A stretch of DNA of 7,717 bases, from contig JBDTVG010000101.1 in the NCBI GenBank assembly GCA_040007395.1, positions 1-7,717 on the forward strand. Direction: 5' to 3'. The first letter of the stretch is position 1. Each line of letters opens with the position of its first letter. Source of the DNA: DATGFK01 sp040007395. Its GTDB lineage: Bacteria > Chloroflexota > Anaerolineae > Aggregatilineales > UBA2796. The position numbers and the translations under genes are program-made. The notes beneath the pieces were generated by a model. It was not told the DNA's origin and did no database searches. It worked only from the letters and a program-made list of their open reading frames with translations. Positions 1-5,601 of this stretch are shown here, in pieces.

Positions 1-1
1 C

Positions 2-814
2 AAGCACGGACATCACGCCGAAATTGTGGGTGCGGTCAGTTTTGACAATGTAAGTTTCAGCTACGAAGGTGGCAATACAGCACTCAAGGATGTTTCGTTT
101 GAAGTGCAGCCCGGTCAGGTGATCGCCCTAGTAGGTCAAACTGGCACAGGCAAAAGTACGCTTGCCAAGCTTATCAACCGTACTTACGATGCTTCATCAG
201 GTCATGTACGTATTGACGGTACTGATGTACGAGACTGGACTCTCGAATCACTGCGATCCCAAATCTCGATCATCGAACAGGATATTTTTCTGTTTTCGCG
301 CACCATTGCCGAAAATATCGCCTTCGGTAAACCCGATGCAACCCGTGCAGAGATCGAACTGGCGGCGCAAGAGGCGCAAGCCCACGACTTTATCCTCAGT
401 TTCAAGGATGGCTACGATACGACTGTCGGAGATCGCGGGGTGACTCTTTCCGGTGGTCAGCGCCAGCGGATTGCACTGGCACGTGCCTTCCTGACCAACC
501 CGCGCATTCTGATTCTCGACGATTCGACCAGTGCTATCGACAGCGCTACCGAGGATCAGATCCAGCGGGCAATTCACCGGGCAACTCAAGGCCGCACGAC
601 CTTTTTGATTACCCATCGGCTGTCGCAGATCCGATGGGCAGATCAAATCATTGTGCTGCGGCATGGGCGCATCGCCGCCCATGGCACACACGAGGATCTT
701 CTACGCACATCAGAACCCTACCGACGGATCTTTGCGATGGACGAAACGACCACTGCAACGACTGTCAATGCTACGAACCCTGCCAAAAGTTCGGCACTGC
801 AAACGGGACACTAA
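2..814 (+). CDS. ABC exporter half-transporter, NBD portion (5' end outside window)
   Basis: The reading frame is open to the left edge, so this is the C-terminal nucleotide-binding domain of a longer ABC exporter; a GTG at 26 is internal and not a credible start. The parts seen are an A-loop Tyr (VSFSY), Walker A GQTGTGKST (134-160), a Q-loop (IIEQDIFLF), an X-loop-like VGDRG, the signature LSGGQ (446-460), Walker B ILILDD, a D-loop SAID and an H-loop His (LITHRLS). The residue after the Walker B Asp is Asp (codon 521-523), not the usual catalytic Glu. This is the hallmark of the degenerate subunit in heterodimeric exporters such as BmrC or TM287. The membrane domain must lie upstream. The stop is followed 12 bases later by a second exporter gene, so the two probably form one inner-membrane complex. 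The substrate cannot be told; drugs, lipids or peptides are all possible. Confidence 0.93.
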   Translation, partial: KHGHHAEIVGAVSFDNVSFSYEGGNTALKDVSFEVQPGQVIALVGQTGTGKSTLAKLINRTYDASSGHVRIDGTDVRDWTLESLRSQISIIEQDIFLFSRTIAENIAFGKPDATRAEIELAAQEAQAHDFILSFKDGYDTTVGDRGVTLSGGQRQRIALARAFLTNPRILILDDSTSAIDSATEDQIQRAIHRATQGRTTFLITHRLSQIRWADQIIVLRHGRIAAHGTHEDLLRTSEPYRRIFAMDETTTATTVNATNPAKSSALQTGH

Positions 815-820
815 GGAGAA
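813..820 (+). promoter_or_regulatory. Shine-Dalgarno that fixes a TTG start
   Basis: AAGGAGAA lies just before the TTG at 827, with 8 bases between AAGGAG and the start. It overlaps the TAA stop of the upstream ABC gene, which suggests translational coupling. No ATG in the right frame competes near this site, so the TTG is the best start for the second half-transporter. Confidence 0.8.
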
Positions 821-826
821 CCAGCC

Positions 827-2647
827 TTGTTATTTGAAGGTCTCGATGTTGAGGCTTATGATCGCAATTATTCAGATTTTGAACTGGTCAACCGGATACG
901 CCGCTACTTTGGCACTCAGCAAAAGCGTATCCGAATCATCGCGGCAACAGTCTTGGTCATCGTACTTGCTGACCTTTCCCAACCCCTGATCATTTCACAG
1001 GGCGTAAGTATTCTGGCAAGCAATCCTTCCACGCTAACACTAGCAATCGCGGTGGGAGCGGTATTTCTAGCGGCGTGCAGCAGTTGGATTGCCAACTTAA
1101 TCCGCCGCCGTGCGACGGGCCGCGCTATTGGGGATATGGTGCGCGATCTCCGTACCGACGCATTTAAATCTGCGATCTCCCGCGACATGTCTTTTTATGA
1201 TGAATTTTCGTCGGGCAAGATTGTCAGCCGCATTACCTCCGACACACAAGATTTTGCGCAGATGATCGTGCTCGTGACCGACTTGATCAGCCAGATCACA
1301 GTACTGCTGATTTTGGTGGTTATTCTGGCGTGCATTGAGTGGCGGTTAACGCTGTTTATCTCGTTGATGATCCCGGCGGTGTTGGCAGTAGCCTTGGCGT
1401 TCCGGCACATTGCCCGCAGAGTTAGCCAGCAGGCTAGCCGCGTACTGGCGAACGTGAATCATAATATTCAGGAGTCGATTGCCGGTATCAGTGTTGCCAA
1501 GAATTTCCGCCAAGAGCAGCATATTTATGATGCGTTTCTCGCAGTGAATCAACAGTCGTTTGTGGTGAATCTGCGGCGCGGTATTGTGTTAGCAATGGTC
1601 TATCCGTGCCTGCACATTCTGGCTGGACTAGGTACGGCGGGTTTGCTGTACTTCGGGGCGCGGGCGGTCATTGGTGGTGCGCTCTCAATCGGCGCGTGGT
1701 TTCTGTTTTTGCAATCAGTCTATAAATTTTGGGACCCCCTGAGCAGTGTAGCGGCCTTCTGGAGTCAATTTCAGGCGGGGCTGGCTTCGGCAGAACGCAT
1801 CTTCGCGTTGATCGATGCGCCTGCATTGGTTGTCCAAACGGCTGATCAGCCTGTGCCCACGCTGCATGGCGCGATCAGCTTCGATAAGCTGCATTTCCAG
1901 TACAGCAGCCAAGAGATTGTCCTGCCTGCATTAGATCTCCAGATTGCGCAGGGTGAGACGGTTGCATTAGTGGGACATACTGGGGCCGGCAAGTCAAGCA
2001 TTGCCAAACTCGTAGCGCGATTCTACGAGTTCCAAAGCGGCAGCTTGCTGATTGATGGGCAGGATATTCGCACTTTTAACCTTGCCGACTATCGCCATCA
2101 TCTGGGTATTGTCTCGCAAAGCCCATTCCTGTTCAATGGCACAGCGATGGACAATATTCGCTATGCGCGACCTGCTGCGACTGACACCGAGATCGAAACG
2201 ATGGCTCATCGCATTGGCAATGGTGAGTGGGTCGAAACGCTACCACACGGCCTTCAAACGGATGTCGGTGAGCGCGGGGCGCGGCTCTCGATGGGGCAAC
2301 GCCAACTTGTCGCCTTGACCCGCGTACTCGTGCAATCTCCGTCGATCTTCATTTTGGATGAAGCTACCGCTAGCGTCGATCTCTTTACTGAGTCGCAGAT
2401 TCAACAAGCGCTCAATATGATTCTCGCCAACAGTACCTCAATCCTGATTGCCCATCGGCTTTCTACGGTACGCTCCGCTGATCGGATCGTGGTGTTACGC
2501 AAAGGCGCGATCATCGAGCAGGGTAACCATGAGTCACTAATGCACAGCGGCGGTCATTATGCCGAACTGTATAATACATACTTCCGGCATCAGTCTCTGG
2601 ATTATGTCGAAGGGGCGAGGGGTGCGTTAACCACAACGCAATACTAA
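827..2647 (+). CDS. ABC exporter half-transporter, full length (TMD-NBD), catalytic partner
   Basis: This 606-residue protein has the full fused layout of a type IV (MsbA/LmrA-like) half-exporter. The membrane domain covers roughly residues 35-300, with hydrophobic segments near 36-58, 70-92, 146-170, 173-193, 253-275 and 282-300. The NBD covers about 348-590. Visible motifs are A-loop Tyr359, Walker A GHTGAGKSS (383-391), Q-loop Gln431, X-loop VGERG, signature LSMGQ (487-491), Walker B SIFILDE with catalytic Glu512, D-loop SVD (516-518) and H-loop His543. The signature carries Met in place of the usual second-position Gly. In the closed NBD dimer this altered signature faces the Walker B of the upstream protein, which itself has Asp for Glu, so the two genes together build one degenerate and one canonical ATP site. 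The TTG start is supported by a strong ribosome-binding site. The transported substrate is unknown. Confidence 0.95.
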   Translation: MLFEGLDVEAYDRNYSDFELVNRIRRYFGTQQKRIRIIAATVLVIVLADLSQPLIISQGVSILASNPSTLTLAIAVGAVFLAACSSWIANLIRRRATGRAIGDMVRDLRTDAFKSAISRDMSFYDEFSSGKIVSRITSDTQDFAQMIVLVTDLISQITVLLILVVILACIEWRLTLFISLMIPAVLAVALAFRHIARRVSQQASRVLANVNHNIQESIAGISVAKNFRQEQHIYDAFLAVNQQSFVVNLRRGIVLAMVYPCLHILAGLGTAGLLYFGARAVIGGALSIGAWFLFLQSVYKFWDPLSSVAAFWSQFQAGLASAERIFALIDAPALVVQTADQPVPTLHGAISFDKLHFQYSSQEIVLPALDLQIAQGETVALVGHTGAGKSSIAKLVARFYEFQSGSLLIDGQDIRTFNLADYRHHLGIVSQSPFLFNGTAMDNIRYARPAATDTEIETMAHRIGNGEWVETLPHGLQTDVGERGARLSMGQRQLVALTRVLVQSPSIFILDEATASVDLFTESQIQQALNMILANSTSILIAHRLSTVRSADRIVVLRKGAIIEQGNHESLMHSGGHYAELYNTYFRHQSLDYVEGARGALTTTQY

Positions 2648-3130
2648 TCTGACACACTTTAGAAATAATTTGTATTATTCATCGTCTTTACATTGGAAAA
2701 CTGTATCTTTGTGAAACAAATCTTGTAATTTAGTACGCGAATCTGCAATGGTGCTGATAAAGATAGTGATTATCTAATGGCAGGATGAAAGAAAACCAAA
2801 ACCTATACGCGATTGGTCCACGCACGGATGAGACCGCTCAAGCCTTGTGTGACTCCCTACCCTGAATATCGTCAACGCGCTGTCCTCTATACTGACTTTG
2901 GGCAATCTTATCCCAAAGTCTTTCCCGCTAAACGCCACCGTCCCGACGGCAAACACACCGCCTGACCAATCATGTCGAATGGCTCAACAGCACCTTCCGC
3001 CAACGCCTGACTTCTACCTAATCACTATCCCTTCAGCACTATCAAAGTAATAAGCACATCAATATATAGTTTTAAAAAATTACTCTGCGTCTCAGCATAA
3101 CGTAGAAGGTATCTTTAGGCAAAGCAGCAC
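2648..3130. other. Intergenic stretch after the ABC genes, with IS debris
   Basis: Apart from the IS1-type remnant there is no gene. The sequence on either side of the remnant (2648-2784 and 3022-3130) is noticeably AT-rich compared with the coding regions. No convincing rho-independent terminator follows the ABC operon; the only hairpin seen is a weak AT-only one (AATAAT/ATTATT at about 2669-2684). Confidence 0.5.
2785..3021 (+). pseudogene. Decayed IS1-family transposase (C-terminal part)
   Basis: Three consecutive reading frames together give the C-terminal half of an IS1-type transposase. The first (2785-2862) reads IGPRTDETAQALCDSLP. The second (about 2858-2962) reads AVLYTDFGQSYPKVFP and then KRHRPDGKHT. 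The third (about 2962-3018) reads TNHVEWLNSTFRQRLTS. Intact relatives have ...YTDFWxAYxxVxP...GKxTGxTNHxExxNxTxRQRxxRLVR in one frame. At least two frameshifts and several stops break the gene. The Asp of YTDF and the Glu of TNHVE, probably DDE acidic residues, are still readable. The N-terminal zinc-finger half and the final conserved RLVRKTLSFSK tail are not recognisable. I see no terminal inverted repeats. Assignment is from memory of the family pattern. Confidence 0.75.
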
Positions 3131-3213
3131 TCACCCTAAATCCCTCTCCCATAGGCGAGGGACTTTCCACCAGACTGATCTTGCACCCCTCTCCTGCGGA
3201 CAGGGACCGGGGG
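3131..3213. repeat. Pair of REP-like GC-rich hairpins, opposed
   Basis: The first hairpin pairs TCCCTCTCC (3141-3149) with GGCGAGGGA (3154-3162) around a CATA loop, with one mismatch. The second pairs CCCTCTCC (3187-3194) with GGACAGGG (3198-3205) around TGC, with one mismatch. The first is preceded by CTCACCC. Read on the other strand, the second is preceded by CCCCCGGTCC. The two therefore look like head-to-head units of one repeat family, arranged like a BIME. Repeats of this general look (CCCTCACCCCCGGCCCCTCTCC...) are familiar to me from Chloroflexota intergenic DNA. The second unit appears interrupted by the adjacent IS-like element. Confidence 0.6.
3204..3213. repeat. Candidate target-site duplication, left copy (mate 4093-4102)
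   Basis: GGACCGGGGG here and GGGCCGGGGG at 4093-4102 differ at one base and flank the element in direct orientation, with a single extra G on the right side. Joining the flanks across one copy restores a continuous REP-like unit (CTGCGGACAGGGRCCGGGGG, then TGAGGGC). This supports a true insertion scar. GC-rich low-complexity sequence makes a chance match possible. Confidence 0.5.
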
Positions 3214-3236
3214 AAGGGCTAACGGATGCGATTGAA
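3214..3236 (+). repeat. Left terminal inverted repeat of the ISAs1-like element
   Basis: It begins AAGGGCTAACGGATGCG and pairs with the reverse complement of 4069-4091, with mismatches at positions 12, 16 and 18. The similarity stops after TTGAA. No transposase reading begins until about 3282, so a short leader lies between. Confidence 0.7.
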
Positions 3237-3281
3237 TTGAGGGAAAATAGAAAGACAAGGGAAGTAGAAAAGGGTTAGGTA

Positions 3282-4086
3282 CTGGGAGCAGCTGGGGTGT
3301 TAGTGGAGTGCCTTGCGGACATCGCCGACCCACGCATGGTGAATCAATGTCGGCATCAATTGCTCGATATCATCATGGCGGTGTGTGCGACCCTCGCCGA
3401 TGCAGACAATGGGGACGAAATCGGGTTGTTGGGGTCAGCAAGGCGGCATGGTTGAGCCAGTGGCTGGCGTTGCCAAATAGCATACCATCGACGGATACGT
3501 TCCAACGTGTCTTGGCCCAACTGGCTGGTGAGGCCTGCCAGCAGTGTTTTCTGAAATGGGTTCAGGGGGTTTTTGTCTTGACCGAGGGACAAGTGATTGC
3601 CATTGATGGCAAAACCAGGCGAGGGACTTACGATAAGCCGGGTCAACCGGGGCTGCATTTGGTCAGGGCTTGGGCGGCCTAACCACTGCGCCGCCTGTTC
3701 CACGTTGCCACGAACGCCCATGAGATTGTGGCGATTCCGCAGTTGCTTGAGTTAGTGATGCTTCAAGGCGGCATTGTGACCAGCGACGCGATGGGCTGTC
3801 AAAAGAAGATTGTCGAGGTGATCCGTGCTCACCCAGCCGAGTATGAGAACACTGGGGCATTGAAAACCGCTGTCACAGGATTCTCGATGTCGTTTTCAAG
3901 GAAGATGCCTCCCGCGCTCGACTTGGTTTTACCGACCATAATTTAGCGGTTCTGCGCAAAGTGGCCCTCTATCTCTTACACCAGCACCCGGCTCGAGCCT
4001 CTTTAAAAGGCAAGCGTTATCAAGCCAGTTTGAAGGAAGATTTCAATACAGAGGTGAGGAAATCTTCCTTCAAACTCATGCGTTAG
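3282..4086 (+). pseudogene. ISAs1-family transposase, frameshifted and internally deleted
   Basis: The coding signal runs through three frames. The first (to about 3415) gives VECLADIADPRMVNQCRHQ and then IIMAVCATLADADNGDEIG. A frameshift near 3415-3430 leads to AAWLSQWLALPNSIPS, TDTFQRVLAQ and AIDGKTRRGTYDKPGQPGLH. An in-frame TAA at 3680-3682 interrupts it, after which the same frame continues with EIVAIPQLLELVMLQGGIVTSDAMGCQ. Near 3840-3850 a deletion with frame change removes roughly a hundred or more residues and joins the C-terminal motif HWGIENRCHRILDVVFKEDA, followed by HNLAVLRKVALYLL and KGKRYQASLKEDF. The family pattern IDGK...IDAMGCQ...HWGIEN...LDVxFxED is clear. The Asp residues of IDGK and SDAMGCQ remain. 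The Glu of HWGIEN, by analogy with the IS4 YREK motif, may be the third acidic residue. The true start is uncertain. The last codons read through the palindrome to TAG at 4084. Confidence 0.82.
4027..4076. repeat. Perfect 18-bp palindrome at the IS right end
   Basis: AGTTTGAAGGAAGATTTC (4027-4044) is followed by a 14-base loop and then by its exact reverse complement (4059-4076). The left arm is the 3' coding end of the transposase (ASLKEDF). The reading frame continues through the loop and right arm (NTEVRKSSFKLMR) to the stop in the terminal repeat. There is no T-run after either arm, so it does not look like a standard intrinsic terminator. It could be a transposase recognition structure, a translational block, or a barrier to readthrough. 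Confidence 0.85.
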
Positions 4087-4091
4087 CCCTT
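4069..4091 (-). repeat. Right terminal inverted repeat of the ISAs1-like element
   Basis: On the minus strand it begins AAGGGCTAACGCATGAG. The transposase stop codon TAG (4084-4086) lies inside it. A second copy of this end, reading in the opposite direction, is found at 6789-6811. Confidence 0.7.
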
Positions 4092-4178
4092 GGGGCCGGG
4101 GGTGAGGGCCATCTAGCCTAAAATAAGTCGTGCGTAACGTGAGGTAGTAAGGCCGCAGGTGCTTTACGCCTAGTTTCC

Positions 4179-5276
4179 TTATACGCCTTTCGCACCCTGT
4201 TTAGGGATACCACCTGACAGGATCAGGCAGGCATCACCGAGACTGTAGAATCGGTAGCCCTCACGCACCGCGACCTCATAGGCGTGCAGCATCAGGTCGC
4301 GTGACGCGAAAGCACTGACAAGCATGAGCAGTGTGGATTTGGGAAGGTGAAAATTTGTGATCATCACATCCACGACACGGAACGGATAGCCGGGAGTGAT
4401 AAACAGATCAGTCTGGGCGCTAAAGGCGATGACAGGTCGCCACGCACATACATCTGTGCCTGCGTCGCCCGCCGAAAGTTTCGCCGCCGTTTCGAGAGTA
4501 CGAACGGTGGTTGTTCCCACTGCGATGACACGCCCGCCACGCAGCTTGGCTTCGTTGATCCGCTTTGCATCTTCCGGCGTAAGTTGAGCAAATTCCGCGT
4601 GCAGATGGTGTGAGGCTACATCGTCGGTCTTGACAGGCTGGAAAGTCCCCGGTCCGACATGCAGCGTACAGTAGACGATCTCCACGCCCATTGCCTGAAT
4701 TTGCAGCAGCAGTTCCGCTGTGAAATGCAGACCCGCTGTCGGTGCTGCAACTGAACCCGATTGGCGGGCATACACAGTCTGATAGCGTTCTGGGTCTGTG
4801 AGTGGCTCATGGATATAGGGCGGCAGCGGAACTTCGCCCAATATGGCGAGATGTGGTTCTAATGGTTCACTGAATTCCAACACACGCTGGGATTCGTCGC
4901 GTACTTCGGTTACGGTGGCCTCAATGGGCGGTGTCCCCTCACCGATGAGAGTCAGCCGCAGCCCTTCGCGAACGCGCTTACCGCCGACCATCGCCAACCA
5001 GTGTCGATCATCGATCCGTTCGATGAGCAATATCTCGACTGCGCCGCCGCCGGGAATCTTGGTCGCGTGTAATCGAGCTGGGATCACGCGAGTCTGGTTA
5101 AGTACCAGCACGTCGCCGGGGCGCAGATAGTCTGGCAAATCATGGAAGATACGATGTTCTAGTGTGCCGCTGTCACGGTGAATCACCAGCAGCCGTGACG
5201 CATCACGCGGTTCAATGGCGTGTTGGGCGATACTTTCCGGCGGCAGAGTATAATCGAAATCGCTGGTACGCATCAT
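4179..5276 (-). CDS. queA: S-adenosylmethionine:tRNA ribosyltransferase-isomerase QueA
   Basis: QueA is a cytoplasmic enzyme that transfers and isomerises the ribosyl part of S-adenosylmethionine onto the 7-aminomethyl-7-deazaguanine base in tRNA anticodons, giving epoxyqueuosine, the penultimate step of queuosine synthesis. The 365-residue protein has the normal length and all the expected blocks: N-terminal SDFDYTLPPESIAQ and EPRDASRLLV, NQTRVIPARL (60-69), GEVPLPPYI (147-155), AAPTAGLHFT (177-186), HVGPGTFQPV (206-215), GTTTVRTLE (254-262), TDLFITPGYPF (289-299), ITNFHLPKSTLLMLVSAF (306-323) and YRFYSLGDA (341-349). Two adjacent ATGs begin the gene, so the start may be 5276 or 5273. Neither has a clear Shine-Dalgarno. 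The upstream gene ends 7 bases earlier, so coupling is likely. It is the last gene of the ruvB operon. A tgt gene, often its neighbour, is absent, and IS debris begins directly downstream. Confidence 0.97.
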   Translation of the reverse strand: MMRTSDFDYTLPPESIAQHAIEPRDASRLLVIHRDSGTLEHRIFHDLPDYLRPGDVLVLNQTRVIPARLHATKIPGGGAVEILLIERIDDRHWLAMVGGKRVREGLRLTLIGEGTPPIEATVTEVRDESQRVLEFSEPLEPHLAILGEVPLPPYIHEPLTDPERYQTVYARQSGSVAAPTAGLHFTAELLLQIQAMGVEIVYCTLHVGPGTFQPVKTDDVASHHLHAEFAQLTPEDAKRINEAKLRGGRVIAVGTTTVRTLETAAKLSAGDAGTDVCAWRPVIAFSAQTDLFITPGYPFRVVDVMITNFHLPKSTLLMLVSAFASRDLMLHAYEVAVREGYRFYSLGDACLILSGGIPKQGAKGV

Positions 5277-5283
5277 GTCGGGG

Positions 5284-5595
5284 TCAGCGATTCAAGAAAC
5301 GAATGACAACATTCGCGACAATGGTCAGCAATACGCTGAGAATGATCATGGTCACAATCGGGAAGAAGCACGACAGGCTGCCTGTTTCGATGCGAATATC
5401 GCCGGGTAGATTGAACAGTTGGTTGAGGATCGGGACACGGCTAGCAACAAGGAACAATCCGCCTAACACGGCGACGACTGCTCCACCTATCAACATTATC
5501 CGCCCGATGCTTTCGAGATCCATACGTGGCCTCTCTGGTCTTTGTGGTTTGTGCGGGATTTCATATGACTCTGGTGCTTCTGGTTGGTCGTTCAT
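5284..5595 (-). CDS. DUF2905-type small membrane protein
   Basis: The 103-residue protein has a charged, Pro-rich N-terminal 24 residues, a hydrophobic segment at about 31-51, the motif LPGDIRIE (63-70), FFPI (77-80) and a second hydrophobic segment at about 79-99. The pattern of two helices joined by a loop containing P..LPGDI.I......FPI matches DUF2905, a bacterial membrane-protein family of unknown function, from memory of the family. It starts 6 bases after ruvB and ends 7 bases before queA, so it is cotranscribed with both. Members of this family are often seen near ruvB and queA. Start choice is open: the ATG at 5595 lacks a Shine-Dalgarno, whereas an in-frame ATG at 5523 (79 residues, closer to the usual family length) has GAGAGG six bases before it. 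If the later start is real, the Pro-rich tail does not exist. Confidence 0.85.
   Translation of the reverse strand: MNDQPEAPESYEIPHKPQRPERPRMDLESIGRIMLIGGAVVAVLGGLFLVASRVPILNQLFNLPGDIRIETGSLSCFFPIVTMIILSVLLTIVANVVIRFLNR
5530..5535 (-). promoter_or_regulatory. Shine-Dalgarno candidate for an internal start of the DUF2905 gene
   Basis: On the minus strand GAGAGG is followed by six bases and then ATG (5523-5521), giving MDLESIGRIML. This site is stronger than anything before the ATG at 5595 and argues that the shorter 79-residue product may be the main one. Confidence 0.45.
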
Positions 5596-5601
5596 ATTAG
5601 G

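Larger units (their letters stand above)
3214..4091 (+). mobile_element. ISAs1-like insertion element, internally deleted
   Basis: The borders are imperfect 23-bp inverted repeats that share AAGGGCTAACG, then ATG, G and TTGAA, with 20 of 23 positions matching by eye. They enclose a broken ISAs1-type transposase. The element spans 878 bp, shorter than the roughly 1.2-1.4 kb usual for the family, which fits the internal deletion seen in the transposase. A near-identical 10-base direct repeat, GG(A/G)CCGGGGG, lies just outside each end and is a candidate target-site duplication. The right end contains a strong palindrome. It is probably immobile on its own. The two ends look intact enough that mobilisation in trans cannot be excluded. 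Confidence 0.72.
4018..4150 (+). repeat. Long inverted repeat, left copy (mate 6723-6862)
   Basis: The inner 74 bases (4018-4091: transposase end, palindrome, terminal repeat) match the reverse complement of 6789-6862 with 3 differences. Similarity continues outward through a REP-like GC-rich piece (GCCGGGGGTGAGGGC), a variable spacer, and a 22-base block (4125-4146) identical to the reverse complement of 6732-6753. After that comes GTAAG with a 4-base gap. The two copies face each other across the ruvB-queA operon. Confidence 0.85.

Noticed and set aside
248..691. Long minus-strand open frame opposite the first ABC gene
   Set aside because: It is antisense to strongly conserved Walker A, signature and Walker B coding sequence and shows no recognisable motif.
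2669..2684. AT-only hairpin after the ABC operon as a terminator
   Set aside because: A six-base A/T stem with no GC pairs and no proper T-tract is too weak to call.
3131..3213. GC-rich repeated hairpins as a CRISPR array
   Set aside because: There are only two units, in opposite orientation, with no regular spacer and no cas genes; they fit REP-like repeats better.
3136..3333. Minus-strand Pro-rich open frame over the REP-like repeats and IS left end
   Set aside because: The translation simply reflects GC-rich palindromic repeats; there is no start signal or conserved domain.
4027..4076. Palindrome as an intrinsic terminator for queA or the transposase
   Set aside because: The stem is strong but no T-run follows on either strand, and the arms are coding sequence and IS end.
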